A stretch of 64,000 nucleotides of DNA from Desulfovibrio ferrophilus (GTDB lineage Bacteria > Desulfobacterota > Desulfovibrionia > Desulfovibrionales > Desulfovibrionaceae), in contig NZ_AP017378.1 in the NCBI RefSeq assembly GCF_003966735.1, positions 2,624,905 through 2,688,904 on the forward strand, given 5' to 3'. Below the pieces are notes generated by a model that saw nothing but the letters and a program-made list of their open reading frames with translations, was not told the origin of the DNA and did no database searches. The position numbers were made by a program, and so were the translations under genes. This document shows positions 37,639-47,251 of this stretch, piece by piece. How positions within the stretch are numbered: the stretch's first letter is position 1; every line of letters starts with the position of its first letter.

Positions 37639-38817
37639 ATGTCCCGTATCCTGATCATCGGCGCAGGTGGCGTTGGCCGTGTGGCCGCCCTGAAGTGCGC
37701 CCAGTTGCCCGAAGTCTTCACCGACATCATGCTGGCCAGCCGGACCAAGTCCAAGTGCGATGCCATCGCCGCCGACAGCCCGGTCCCCATGCAGACTGCT
37801 GCCGTGGACGCCGACAACGTGCCCGAGACCGTGGCCCTGATCAAACAGTTCAAGCCTGATCTGGTACTCAACGTGGCCCTGCCCTATCAGGACCTGAACA
37901 TCATGGATGCCTGTCTGGAAACCGGCGTGCACTATGTGGACACCGCCAACTACGAACCCCTGGACGAAGCCAAGTTCGAGTACAAGTGGCAGTGGGCCTA
38001 TCAGGACCGCTTCCGCGAGGCCGGACTGACCGCGCTTTTGGGCAGCGGGTTTGACCCGGGCGTGACCAATATCTTTACGGCCTACGCCGCCAAGCACCAC
38101 TTCGACGAAATCCACGTATTGGACATCATCGACTGCAATGCGGGCGAACATGGTCAGGCCTTTGCCACCAACTTCAACCCCGAAATCAATATCCGCGAAG
38201 TCACGGCCAAGGGCCGCTATTGGGAACGGGGCGAATGGGTGGAGACCGACCCCCTGTCCTGGTCCATGAGCTATGACTTCCCCGAGGGCATTGGCCCCAA
38301 GAAGTGCTACCTCATGTACCATGAGGAGCTGGAATCCCTGGTCAACAACATCAAGGGCCTGAAACGTGCCCGATTCTGGATGACCTTCGGTGACAGCTAC
38401 CTGAAGCACCTCGAGGTGCTGGGCAACGTGGGCATGACCGGCATCGCACCTGTGGATTTCCAGGGCCAGAAGATCGTGCCCATCCAGTTCCTGAAAGCCC
38501 TGCTCCCCGACCCCGGTTCCCTGGGCCCGCTGACCAAGGGCCGGACCTGCATCGGCTGCCTGATGAAGGGAATCAAGGACGGACGCGAGAAGACCGTCTA
38601 TATCTATAATATCTGTGACCATGAAGAGGCCTATGCCGAGGTCGGGTCCCAGGCCATTTCCTACACCACGGGCGTCCCCGCCATGATCGGTGCGCTGATG
38701 CTGGCCACGGGCACCTGGAAGGGTGCTGGTGTCTTCAACATGGAACAATTCGACCCCGATCCGTTCATGGCTGCCCTGGATGCCCATGGCCTGCCCTGGA
38801 CCGAGGTGGAGCTGTAG
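37639..38817 (+). CDS. carboxyspermidine (carboxynorspermidine) dehydrogenase, saccharopine dehydrogenase family
   Basis: The 392-residue protein opens with a Rossmann motif (ILIIGAGGVGRVAALKCAQL) and has the saccharopine-dehydrogenase-like layout (LETGVHYVDTANYEPLDEAK, LLGSGFDPGVTNIFTAYAAK). CASDH joins putrescine or diaminopropane with aspartate beta-semialdehyde, using NADPH, to give carboxyspermidine or carboxynorspermidine. Placement between speA and the carboxyspermidine decarboxylase gene makes this assignment strong. With agmatinase supplying putrescine, the product here should be carboxyspermidine. It lies 27 bases after speA, and its stop is one base before the next start. Confidence 0.93.
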   Translation: MSRILIIGAGGVGRVAALKCAQLPEVFTDIMLASRTKSKCDAIAADSPVPMQTAAVDADNVPETVALIKQFKPDLVLNVALPYQDLNIMDACLETGVHYVDTANYEPLDEAKFEYKWQWAYQDRFREAGLTALLGSGFDPGVTNIFTAYAAKHHFDEIHVLDIIDCNAGEHGQAFATNFNPEINIREVTAKGRYWERGEWVETDPLSWSMSYDFPEGIGPKKCYLMYHEELESLVNNIKGLKRARFWMTFGDSYLKHLEVLGNVGMTGIAPVDFQGQKIVPIQFLKALLPDPGSLGPLTKGRTCIGCLMKGIKDGREKTVYIYNICDHEEAYAEVGSQAISYTTGVPAMIGALMLATGTWKGAGVFNMEQFDPDPFMAALDAHGLPWTEVEL

Positions 38818-38818
38818 G

Positions 38819-39991
38819 ATGAACGGACGCACCGAGATCCGTTTCGACCCCATGCGGGTCCCGACAACGCCCGCCTTTGTGGTGGACGAAGCGCTGCTCG
38901 TTGCCAACCTGGAGATTCTGGATCGGGTCCGGCGCGAAAGCGGGGCCAAGGTGCTGCTGGCCTTGAAGGCCTTTGCCATGCCCCGGGTCTTCGGCCTGCT
39001 CAGGCAGACTCTGGACGGGGTCTGCGCCAGCTCGCCTCACGAGGCGCGCCTGGGCCGTGAGGAATTCGGGCGCGAGGTCCACACCTTTGCTGCGGGTTAC
39101 TCCGAGGCCCACGTGCGCGAACTGGCCCTGACCACGGACCATCTGGTCTTCAACTCACCCGCCCAACTGGAGCGTTTCGGACAGCTGGCTCTGGACGAAG
39201 CACAGCATGCCGGTCGGGAGTTGGAACTGGCGCTGCGCATCAACCCGGAGCATTCCGAGGGCACGGTGCCGCTCTACGACCCATGCGATCCAGGCTCACG
39301 CCTGGGCATCCGCCGGGCGGATTTCAAGCCCGATCTCATGGAGCACATCACGGGCCTGCACTTCCACACCCTGTGCGAACAGAATGCGGACAGTCTGGAA
39401 CGAACTCTGGCCGCTGTGGAACGGCGTTTCGGCGAATTTCTGGGCCAAATGCGCTACGTCAATTTCGGTGGCGGGCACCATATCACCCGCCCGGATTATG
39501 ACGTCGACCTGCTGGTCCGCCTGATCCGGGACTTCCGCCAGCGCTACGGAGTAGACGTCTATCTGGAACCCGGCGAAGCCGTGGCCCTGAACACGGGCTA
39601 TCTGGTCACAGAGGTTCTGGATATCGTCCCTGCCGGCAAACGACCCGTGGCGATCCTGGACACGGCAGTGCCCTGCCACATGCCCGACGTCATCGAGATG
39701 CCCTATCGCCCGCATGTGGTGGGAGCAGATGAGCCAGGGATCAAGGCCCATACCTACGGCCTGGGCGGCCTGTCCTGCCTGGCCGGAGACATGGCCGGGG
39801 AGTATTCCTTTGACACCCCGCTGACTGTGGGCGATCGGCTTGTGTTCACGGACATGGCCCATTACACCATGGTCAAGACCAACACCTTCAATGGAGTGGG
39901 CCTGCCCGCCATCCACCTGCTGGGGGCAGACAGCGAAGACTTCGAGCTGGTGCGCCAGTTCGGATACAACGACTTCAAGGACCGCCTGTAG
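38819..39991 (+). CDS. nspC: carboxyspermidine / carboxynorspermidine decarboxylase
   Basis: The protein of about 390 residues is a PLP-dependent decarboxylase of the alanine-racemase fold (PAFVVDEALLVANLEILDRV, LLALKAFAMPRVF with the PLP Lys, FNSPAQLERF, LRINPEHSEG, YVNFGGGHHITRPDYD, LEPGEAVALNTGYLV). It converts carboxyspermidine to spermidine. The ATG at 38819 is preceded by GGAG at about 7 bases and begins one base after the dehydrogenase stop; longer in-frame extensions would run into the previous gene. The final residues are of the CASDC type, not ornithine decarboxylase. Confidence 0.93.
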   Translation: MNGRTEIRFDPMRVPTTPAFVVDEALLVANLEILDRVRRESGAKVLLALKAFAMPRVFGLLRQTLDGVCASSPHEARLGREEFGREVHTFAAGYSEAHVRELALTTDHLVFNSPAQLERFGQLALDEAQHAGRELELALRINPEHSEGTVPLYDPCDPGSRLGIRRADFKPDLMEHITGLHFHTLCEQNADSLERTLAAVERRFGEFLGQMRYVNFGGGHHITRPDYDVDLLVRLIRDFRQRYGVDVYLEPGEAVALNTGYLVTEVLDIVPAGKRPVAILDTAVPCHMPDVIEMPYRPHVVGADEPGIKAHTYGLGGLSCLAGDMAGEYSFDTPLTVGDRLVFTDMAHYTMVKTNTFNGVGLPAIHLLGADSEDFELVRQFGYNDFKDRL

Positions 39992-40000
39992 GAAGCCCTC

Positions 40001-40873
40001 ATGAATGATGACCGCCTGATCTTCATGGAAGACGAAATCGGCAACATGCCTGCCACAGAGAGCCTGTTCCACGTCATTCCCGTGCCGTGGGAAGCCTCCG
40101 TCTCCTACGGTGGCGGCACGGCCCAGGGCCCCGAGGAAATCCTCAAGGCCTCGGACCAGCTGGAAGTCTGGGACGGTCAATCCATTCCCGCGGAAAAGGG
40201 CATCCACACCCTGGCAGCGCTGGACTGTTCTGGAGACCCCGAAGAGGTCCTGACGCGTATCGAACAGGCCACGGCAACCAGCCTCAAGGCCGGAGCCGTG
40301 CCCGTGTTGCTGGGCGGCGAGCACACCGTGACGCTGGGGGCACTGCGCGCCGTGGCCGCCACAGGGAAAAAGGTCGGAGTGATCCAATTCGACGCCCATG
40401 CCGACCTGCGCGACACCTACGAGGGCTCCCCCTACAGCCATGCCTGTGTCATGCACCGCGCCCTGGACATTGAGCTGCCACTGTTTCAGATTGGCATCCG
40501 CAGTCTGTCACCGGCCGAGGTCAAACTCCGCCAGGAGCTGACCATCCCCGGCATTGACGGACCGGACCTGCCCCTGAGCCCTCCGAAATCCCCCCTTCTG
40601 CCCGAAGATTTTCCCGAAGCCGTGTACGTCACCTTTGACGTGGATGGGCTGGACCCGTCCCTGATGCCCGCCACGGGCACCCCCGAACCGGGGGGGCTGT
40701 TCTGGCACCAGGCCATGTGGCTGCTGGACGCCATCGCCACCGAACGCACCATCATCGGCTTCGACGTGGTCGAATTGGCTCCCATCCCCGACATGCATGC
40801 CCCGCAATTCATCTGCGCCCGTCTGGCCTACAATCTGATGGGCATGATCGCCCGCCAGAGCGACAGCCAGTAG
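40001..40873 (+). CDS. speB: agmatinase (ureohydrolase family)
   Basis: The 290-residue ureohydrolase has the manganese ligands in LLGGEHTVTLG (His), FDAHADLRDTYEG (Asp-His-Asp) and TFDVDGLDPSLMPATGTPEP (two Asp). It hydrolyses agmatine to putrescine and urea, which matches the upstream arginine decarboxylase. Only 9 bases separate it from the decarboxylase gene; GGAAG precedes the ATG. It completes a full arginine to putrescine to spermidine route in one operon. Confidence 0.94.
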   Translation: MNDDRLIFMEDEIGNMPATESLFHVIPVPWEASVSYGGGTAQGPEEILKASDQLEVWDGQSIPAEKGIHTLAALDCSGDPEEVLTRIEQATATSLKAGAVPVLLGGEHTVTLGALRAVAATGKKVGVIQFDAHADLRDTYEGSPYSHACVMHRALDIELPLFQIGIRSLSPAEVKLRQELTIPGIDGPDLPLSPPKSPLLPEDFPEAVYVTFDVDGLDPSLMPATGTPEPGGLFWHQAMWLLDAIATERTIIGFDVVELAPIPDMHAPQFICARLAYNLMGMIARQSDSQ

Positions 40874-41057
40874 AATACTCCCTCAATTATTTTACTCATA
40901 TCCTGACGTCTCCGGCTCTTCCTCGACGTCGCAACCATTGCGCCATCCATGTTTTCGCCCGTTCCACGGGAATTACAACACGTGCTTCCCAAAAGCATGG
41001 GGTCTGTGGCATTATCTCACCTATACCGGCACATCCCCTCAACAAAACGGAAGGATT

Positions 41058-41939
41058 ATGGGACTGCTGACATCCAGTTCACTGACTCTCCGCAAAACGG
41101 CCAAGATCACCGATAAGGAATTCGAGGACCTGCGGAAATTCATCTACGACAAGACGGGAATCGATATCCCCATCAGGCGCCGTTATCTGCTCGAGAACCG
41201 TCTCGGAACGCGCCTGAAGGAGCTTAATCTTTCCAGCTTTGCGGAATACCATAACTTCCTGGTCCGTGATCCCAACAGGACCAAGGAGATGGACAAGCTC
41301 TGCGAGAAAATCACCACCAACGAAACCAGCTTCTTCCGCGACATCAAGCAGTTGAACGTCTTTCGGAACGAGATTCTGCCCGAGATGCTCAAGACACAGG
41401 AAGAAAAAGGCAAAAAGGAGCTGAATATCTGGTGCGCCGGATGCTCCTCTGGCGAAGAACCATACACCCTGGCCATAATGATTCTCGAGCAATTGGGAAT
41501 GAAGGTCATTGGCTGGCGCATCAAGATATCCGCCTATGACCTGTCTCCAGCCATGCTGGCCAAATGCCGCAAGGGGACCTACGGCGAATACTCATTCAAG
41601 ACCACGCCCAAGGGCATGATCCTGAAGTATTTCGAAAAGCAGCCCGACGGCATGTTCAAGGTCAGGCCCAAGGTGCAGAAGCTCGTGAGCTTCGCGCCCA
41701 TCAACCTGTCCGACCGCATGGCTCTGAAGCGCGTTCCCAAGTCGCAGATTGTCTTCTGTCGTAACGTGATCATCTACTTTGACGAGACCATGAAGAAACA
41801 GGTGCTCGGATCGTTCTACGACAACCTGCTGCCCGGCGGCTATCTGTTCCTCGGACATTCGGAAAGCATCCACAAGCTGTCCACGGCCTACAGGCCGGTC
41901 ATCAAGCCTGGTGGCATCTGCTATCGCAAGGACGCCTAA
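41058..41939 (+). CDS. cheR: chemotaxis protein methyltransferase CheR
   Basis: The protein of about 293 residues has the CheR N-terminal helical domain (ITDKEFEDLRKFIYDKTGID, RRRYLLENRLGTRL, TTNETSFFRDIKQ) and the SAM-binding domain (NIWCAGCSSGEEPYTLAIMI, SAYDLSPAMLAKCRKGTYGE, IVFCRNVIIYFD, LFLGHSESI). It methylates glutamates of chemoreceptors. The ATG at 41058 follows AAGGA closely; upstream in-frame sequence has no CheR similarity. Followed by an HDOD gene and a CheX-like gene, without other che genes in the window. Confidence 0.93.
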   Translation: MGLLTSSSLTLRKTAKITDKEFEDLRKFIYDKTGIDIPIRRRYLLENRLGTRLKELNLSSFAEYHNFLVRDPNRTKEMDKLCEKITTNETSFFRDIKQLNVFRNEILPEMLKTQEEKGKKELNIWCAGCSSGEEPYTLAIMILEQLGMKVIGWRIKISAYDLSPAMLAKCRKGTYGEYSFKTTPKGMILKYFEKQPDGMFKVRPKVQKLVSFAPINLSDRMALKRVPKSQIVFCRNVIIYFDETMKKQVLGSFYDNLLPGGYLFLGHSESIHKLSTAYRPVIKPGGICYRKDA

Positions 41940-41975
41940 CACTGCAGTCGACGGACACGTCATCGGAGGGACGAC

Positions 41976-43205
41976 GTGAGCGAAATAAAGACCAATACCC
42001 TGACTCCCGGAATGGTCCTGACCAACGACATCGAGGATCGCAACGGCTATCTGTTGCTCCCTGCAGGGACACAATTGGGCGAAGGCCATATCCTGCTCCT
42101 CAAGAAGCTGGGCCTGGGGGCCGTGGAGGCTGTTCCCGAGGCCGAGGCCAAGGGCATCACCATTGTTGATCCGTACGAGGAATACATCAGAAACTTCTTC
42201 GTCTACTGCGACCCTGACAACGAAGCGATGCTCGAGATTTACCGCATCGCTGTGGCCAGAACGAAGCTGGCCGTGGAACGCGGCTGGATCATGCCCACCG
42301 AGGACGAGCGCCTGGCCAGGAACCTCGAGTTCATGAAGGATCTGTATCGTTCCGGTGAAGGAACGGCCAAGGACATCGTGGATCACGAGACGGAACTGGC
42401 AACCTTCCCGGACATCTACTTCCGGATCAAGGAAGTCCTCGACGCTCCGTCCAGCTCGGCCAACGATATCGCCCGGGTGGTCAGCACCGACGTGGGCCTG
42501 TCCGCCAAGCTTCTGAAGCTGGTCAACAGCCCCTTCTACGGCTTTGCAGACACCATCGATTCCATCGCGCACGCGGTGTCGCTGGTCGGCATCAAGGAAA
42601 TCTCAACCCTGGCTCTGGGTATTTCAACCATCAATTTCTTCAAGGACATCCCGCCCGAACTGATGGACATGAAGACCTTCTGGCGGCATTCGTTATCCTG
42701 TGGCATTCTGTCACGGCTGATTGCCATGCGGGCCAAGAAGAAAGACCCGAGCATCGAACCCGACCGGCTGTTCACCGCCGGATTGCTGCATGATGTGGGG
42801 CGCCTCATCATTTTCAAAAAGCAGCCCTACGCCAGTGTTCAGGCCCTGCTCTATGCCCGCGAGAACATGCTCCCGCTGGTGGATGCCGAAGCCGAGGTTC
42901 TGGGATTTGATCACACCGAAGTGGCCAACCTGCTGCTGTCGGAGTGGAACTTCCCTGCGGCCATCACTGCGGCCATTGTCCACCACCATGATCCACAGGC
43001 TGCACAAAATCCCAAGGAGGCCGGAATCATCCAAATCGCCGACAACCTCACAAACGCAGTTGAGATTTCTGGCGGCGGGATGTACGTTCTCCCCGGTATT
43101 CAGGACAATGCTTGGGAAGGCTTGGGCTTGAATACCCGTGAACTGGTTGGAATCGTGGATCAATTCGACGAGCATATCGAGGACGTCCTCGGCGCATTCC
43201 TGTAG
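41976..43205 (+). CDS. HDOD domain protein
   Basis: The 409-residue protein starts at GTG behind GGAGGG. The N-terminal part (about 1-60: LTPGMVLTNDIEDRNGYLLL) resembles the beta-rich segment found before HD-type domains. The HDOD domain (about 140-330) has SSANDIARVVSTDVGLSAKL, LVNSPFYG, SLVGIKEISTLALGIS, FTAGLLHDVGRLIIFK and WNFPAAITAAIVHHHDP. HDOD proteins are signalling modules related to HD hydrolases, with unknown catalysis. Its position between cheR and the CheX-like gene suggests a role in motility or chemotaxis signalling. Confidence 0.88.
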   Translation: MSEIKTNTLTPGMVLTNDIEDRNGYLLLPAGTQLGEGHILLLKKLGLGAVEAVPEAEAKGITIVDPYEEYIRNFFVYCDPDNEAMLEIYRIAVARTKLAVERGWIMPTEDERLARNLEFMKDLYRSGEGTAKDIVDHETELATFPDIYFRIKEVLDAPSSSANDIARVVSTDVGLSAKLLKLVNSPFYGFADTIDSIAHAVSLVGIKEISTLALGISTINFFKDIPPELMDMKTFWRHSLSCGILSRLIAMRAKKKDPSIEPDRLFTAGLLHDVGRLIIFKKQPYASVQALLYARENMLPLVDAEAEVLGFDHTEVANLLLSEWNFPAAITAAIVHHHDPQAAQNPKEAGIIQIADNLTNAVEISGGGMYVLPGIQDNAWEGLGLNTRELVGIVDQFDEHIEDVLGAFL

Positions 43206-43264
43206 TGCGTCCGGGTCAGGCTGCGCCCCCTTCCCCGCGCCATCCTCGCGAGGTGGAAGAATAG

Positions 43265-43909
43265 ATGTCGATTCGTTACGACGTTTCTTTTATAAATCCA
43301 TTCTTGGGCGCTGTTATCAACGTCCTGGAAACCATGGCAATGGTGCAGGTTACACCGGGCAAGCCGTTCGTGAAAACGAACCGGGCCGCGACCGGTGATG
43401 TCACCGGCCTCATTGGCGTGACGGGTTTTGCCACTGGCACCATGGCCCTGACCATGAGTCAGGGCGCGATTCTGGGTATCGTCACCAACATGATTGGTGA
43501 GGAATACACCAAAATCAACGACGAGGTGGCTGACGCAGTCGGTGAATTAACCAACATGATCTCCGGACAAGCCCGACGCAGCCTCGCCGAAAACGGCATG
43601 ACCTTCAAGGCCTCCACTCCATCGGTCATTGTGGGCAAAGGCCACCAGGTCAACCACGTGGGAGCCGGAGCCATCCTGTCCATCCCCTTTTCCACGGATG
43701 GTGGCGACTTCATCGTGGAAATCTGTTTCACAAAATCCGAAAAGATCGAGGAAGACGCCAAGGCCGCCCCCCGCGAAAAAGCTGCCAAGGCGGAGCCGAA
43801 GCCCGCTCCCGAGCCAACGCCAAAGCCTGAGCAAGCCCCAGCAGCACCGCAGGAAGACCCCGAGGACGACCTGCTGACCGATCATTTTCAGAATAAGCAG
43901 AACAGCTAG
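43265..43909 (+). CDS. cheX: CheX-like CheY-phosphatase family protein with Pro/Ala-rich tail
   Basis: The 214-residue protein has a CheX-like domain (about 1-155) with the family's catalytic pattern E-x-x-N in ADAVGELTNMISGQARR and a C-terminal tail of about 45 residues rich in Ala, Pro, Lys and Glu. CheX dephosphorylates CheY-P or related receivers. The ATG follows GAGGTGGAAG. Third gene in the cheR-HDOD-cheX run. The tail is not part of the standard domain and may be an unstructured linker or localisation segment. Confidence 0.85.
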   Translation: MSIRYDVSFINPFLGAVINVLETMAMVQVTPGKPFVKTNRAATGDVTGLIGVTGFATGTMALTMSQGAILGIVTNMIGEEYTKINDEVADAVGELTNMISGQARRSLAENGMTFKASTPSVIVGKGHQVNHVGAGAILSIPFSTDGGDFIVEICFTKSEKIEEDAKAAPREKAAKAEPKPAPEPTPKPEQAPAAPQEDPEDDLLTDHFQNKQNS

Positions 43910-43919
43910 ATCCACCGAC

Positions 43920-45341
43920 TCAATTCCCGACAAATGAAGACCGGCGGGGCCGCGACACACCGTATTTCTTGAGCAGGGCATAGAGTCGCGCCCTGGACAA
44001 ACCCGACATTTCAATGGCCTTCGCCACCTTCCAGCCCGCGTGGCGCATCACTTCTTCCAGATAGAATCGCTCCAGGTCAGCCAAATGACTGTCCCGAAAA
44101 TCCTTGAGACTCGGAAACTCGCCGGGCTCGATGCTCCAGACCGGTGCCTGAGCTGACATCTCCTCGCCCAGCCCGGCCCGGGCCAAAGCCACCCGCACAT
44201 TGGTGGGCAGGTGCCTGGACAGCAGGTTTGGCTCTCCTTCGGCTGAAGCCAGGGAATGCTCCATGGCCCCCATCAGCTCGCGGACATTGCCCGGCCAACT
44301 GTAACGGTGCAAGGCATCCAGAAAGTCCTTGGACATGCCCTTGGGTACAATGCCCATGGCTCCGCAAAAACGCTTCAGAAAATGACCGGCAAGAACCTTC
44401 ACGTCTCCATCCCGATCCGCAAGGGACGGCAACGAGATGGAAAACCCCCGGATACGGAACAACAGATCTTCGCGGAACAACCCCTGACGGACCCTGTCCT
44501 CCAGGTCCCGATTTGTGGCGGCCAGCAGCCTGAAGTCACTGGTCAGCTCCTTGGAACCCCCCACAGGGCGAAAACGGTGATCCTGCAATACCCGCAAGAA
44601 CGCCCTCTGCACCACCAGAGGCAATTCCCCCACTTCATCCAGGAACAGAGTGCCCCCATCGGCCTGATGCACCAGCCCTCCATAACGCCGATCAGCTCCG
44701 GTAAACGATCCCTTCTCATGGCCGAAGAGCATGGATTCCACAAGATTCTCGGGCAGGGCGGCACAGTCCACAACCACAAAAGGCCCGGCCTTGCGGCGGC
44801 TGTTGTCATGGATAGCGCGGGCCACGAGTTCCTTACCCGTGCCCGTGTCTCCGGTAATGAGGACCGCAGCGTCGCATCCTGCGCCCTGAGCCGCCCGGCG
44901 CAGGCAGGCCTTGATGGCCGAGCTTTCACCCACGACTCCGTGCTCGGCCAGTAGTTTGTGTCCGCTTTCCTTCTTGTTGCGACGGTATTCCACCGCCCGT
45001 TCCACCGGCAGCCTGATATTGTTCATGGTCGGTGGCTTGGTGATGTAGCTCCAGGCCCCAGAGCGAATGGCCATTTCCGCTCCGTCGGGATCACCCGCTC
45101 CTGTCAGGATGATCACCTCGGGTGCTCCTGGCCCTTCACGGAATCGAGGCAGGGCCTCCAGGCCATTGCCGTCGGGCAGACGCACATCCAGGATGACCAG
45201 CTCGTAGCCATTGCCGCGTGCCATTTCCAAGCCCTCGACCAGGGTTGTTGCCCCGTCCGCCGAATGCCCCATGGAGGCCAGCACCTGGCTCAGGGCATTC
45301 ACAAGCATGGTGTCATCATCAACAATAAGAATATTGGCCAT
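43920..45341 (-). CDS. NtrC-family sigma-54-dependent response regulator
   Basis: The protein of about 473 residues has a receiver (Asp52 in [16 protein letters not shown] Lys kept), AAA+ domain ([28 protein letters not shown]) and a Fis-type HTH ([20 protein letters not shown]). The loop that touches sigma-54 reads GSFTGA, a common variant of GAFTGA. The ATG at 45341 shares one base with the stop of the hybrid kinase gene, showing translational coupling and partnership. The pair is divergent from the hdr locus, with 426 bases between, and may regulate it. I could not find a convincing -24/-12 site there. Confidence 0.92.
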   Translation of the reverse strand: MANILIVDDDTMLVNALSQVLASMGHSADGATTLVEGLEMARGNGYELVILDVRLPDGNGLEALPRFREGPGAPEVIILTGAGDPDGAEMAIRSGAWSYITKPPTMNNIRLPVERAVEYRRNKKESGHKLLAEHGVVGESSAIKACLRRAAQGAGCDAAVLITGDTGTGKELVARAIHDNSRRKAGPFVVVDCAALPENLVESMLFGHEKGSFTGADRRYGGLVHQADGGTLFLDEVGELPLVVQRAFLRVLQDHRFRPVGGSKELTSDFRLLAATNRDLEDRVRQGLFREDLLFRIRGFSISLPSLADRDGDVKVLAGHFLKRFCGAMGIVPKGMSKDFLDALHRYSWPGNVRELMGAMEHSLASAEGEPNLLSRHLPTNVRVALARAGLGEEMSAQAPVWSIEPGEFPSLKDFRDSHLADLERFYLEEVMRHAGWKVAKAIEMSGLSRARLYALLKKYGVSRPRRSSFVGN

Positions 45342-47251
45342 CAATCGCCCCCCGGTTCAATGGCATCGCGCACAGCAAGGCCCAGCGCGTTGGTGCTGTA
45401 GGGTTTCTTCAAAAACCCAATGCCCATTTCCTTGGCCTTTTCAGGATTGATCAACTCACTGAAGCCCGAGGTCAGCACCACCCGCGTTTCAGGATGTTCG
45501 CTCATGATACGCCGGGCCAGATCCAACCCCGTCATGCCGGGCATGGTCACATCCGCCAGCACCAGGGCATAGCCGTCAGGCTGTTCATGGAACAGGTCAT
45601 AGGCCGCCTGCCCGCTGGCACAACACGTCACCTCATACCCCAGTAATTCAAGGGCCATGGAAGTACTCGTACGCAAGGCCGCCTCATCATCCACAAACAG
45701 GATCTGCCCACTGCCTCGCATCGAACCAACATCGGGCGCCAGGACCGATGCTGGCATAACCATGGAACTGCGCGGCAAAAGCACATGAAAGGCCGTGCCC
45801 ACACCGGCCTTGCTCTCCAGGCGCACGGCCCCACCATGGCGGGCCACGATATTATGCACCACTGTCAGCCCCAGCCCCGTGCCAATACTCTTCTTGGTCG
45901 TGAAGAAGGGATCGAAGGCCCGCTCAAGATGTTCCTCGGGCATGCCCTGTCCGGTGTCCTTGACGGTCAGCATTACGTAACTCCCTACTTCGGCATCCGG
46001 GAACAACGTGCGCATGGACTGTTTCATTTCCACGGCCTGCACCGCCAGGGTCAATGTCCCTCCACTCTCGCGCATGGCATGACCCGCGTTGGTTGCCAGA
46101 TTCATGATCACCTGATGGATCTGCGTGGGGTCCGCCAGAATGACGTCGTCTTCGGTTTTCACGTCATCCACAATGGCGATGGTGGCAGGCAGTGAGGGCC
46201 GCAGGAACTTGATGCACTCCTTGCAGATACTGGACAGCCGGAACAGGACGGGGTCGTCGGCTTCATGCTTGCGTGACAGGGAGAGGATCTGGTCCACCAG
46301 TTCACGAGCCCGGTTTGCTGCTTCCAGAATCTCCGAGAAGCTCAGGCGTGCCGAACTGCCCTCCGGAAGCATGGTCTGCCCCAACTCGGCATGCAGGATG
46401 ATCGGTCCCAGAATATTGTTGAAATCATGAGCGATGCCTCCCGCCAAAGTGCCTATGGCTTCCATTTTCTGGGCCTGCCTGAGCTGTTTTTCCAACACGG
46501 CCACGTGGGTTACGTCACGCCAAACACTGACCCATCCCAAGGGTACTCCGAACCGTCCGCGAATGGGTGACACCGTCTTTTCCACCTGAATCACGCGCCC
46601 GTCCTTGCGGGTATTGAAGGTCCGGCCTGTCCAGGCATCTCCCTCATCCATGGCTGCCCTGATGAGCTTCAGGGATTTCTGCTGATGAATCCCCTGATAC
46701 AACGTCTCCCCGGACTGCCCGCGGACCTCACTTTGGGAATAGCCGGTCATTTCCTCAAAGGCCTGGTTCACGTAGCGAATGCTGAACGTGGTATCGTAGA
46801 TAACCACGGCCTCCACGGCCTGCTCAATGGCCGTGGCCATGCGTAACCGTTCATGCACGATACGCTGCTGCCCGGTGACATCGGTCACGAACACGGCAAG
46901 GGCCGTGATCTTCCCGTCCTGCTCCAGCACGGGATGAATCACCGTATCCAGCACATTGCCGGAGGTGGATACGTCCTCATAATACTGAGCCGCACCCGAC
47001 TCCATGGCTCTCTTGGCCATGGCACGCCTGCGCTCTGCCGCCTCGCCAGGAAAATGGTCATAGATGCAACTGCCCACGAACTGGGGCAGAGGAATTTCGA
47101 GCCTGCGAGCTACGGCCTCGTTGGCTGCGATGATGGTTCCGTCGGGCGCAATGAGCAGCGCAAAACTGGTCGCTGTAGCCAGATTGGCCCAGTCCTCGCT
47201 TCGCGACGGATTTTCCCTCGCCTTGAACCCTGATGATTTGGAGCTCGCCAT
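45341..47251 (-). CDS. hybrid sensor histidine kinase (PAS-PAS-HisKA-HATPase-REC), cytoplasmic
   Basis: The 636-residue protein has no membrane segment. Order: PAS (about 25-145), PAS (about 145-265), HisKA (GTLAGGIAHDFNNILGP), HATPase_c (DTGQGMPEEH, GTGLGLTVVHNI) and a C-terminal receiver (LFVDDEA, ALVLADVTMPGMTG, FLKKPY), all with key residues intact. It likely senses an intracellular signal such as redox state through PAS and passes phosphate to the co-encoded NtrC-type regulator. The ATG follows AAGGAA. Hybrid kinases usually need a further phosphotransfer domain, which is not encoded here. Confidence 0.92.
   Translation of the reverse strand: MASSKSSGFKARENPSRSEDWANLATATSFALLIAPDGTIIAANEAVARRLEIPLPQFVGSCIYDHFPGEAAERRRAMAKRAMESGAAQYYEDVSTSGNVLDTVIHPVLEQDGKITALAVFVTDVTGQQRIVHERLRMATAIEQAVEAVVIYDTTFSIRYVNQAFEEMTGYSQSEVRGQSGETLYQGIHQQKSLKLIRAAMDEGDAWTGRTFNTRKDGRVIQVEKTVSPIRGRFGVPLGWVSVWRDVTHVAVLEKQLRQAQKMEAIGTLAGGIAHDFNNILGPIILHAELGQTMLPEGSSARLSFSEILEAANRARELVDQILSLSRKHEADDPVLFRLSSICKECIKFLRPSLPATIAIVDDVKTEDDVILADPTQIHQVIMNLATNAGHAMRESGGTLTLAVQAVEMKQSMRTLFPDAEVGSYVMLTVKDTGQGMPEEHLERAFDPFFTTKKSIGTGLGLTVVHNIVARHGGAVRLESKAGVGTAFHVLLPRSSMVMPASVLAPDVGSMRGSGQILFVDDEAALRTSTSMALELLGYEVTCCASGQAAYDLFHEQPDGYALVLADVTMPGMTGLDLARRIMSEHPETRVVLTSGFSELINPEKAKEMGIGFLKKPYSTNALGLAVRDAIEPGGD

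Noticed and set aside
37603-38979. 458-codon minus-strand frame over the carboxyspermidine dehydrogenase gene
   Set aside because: The dehydrogenase gene has a Rossmann motif, a ribosome site and operon context. The antisense frame has none.
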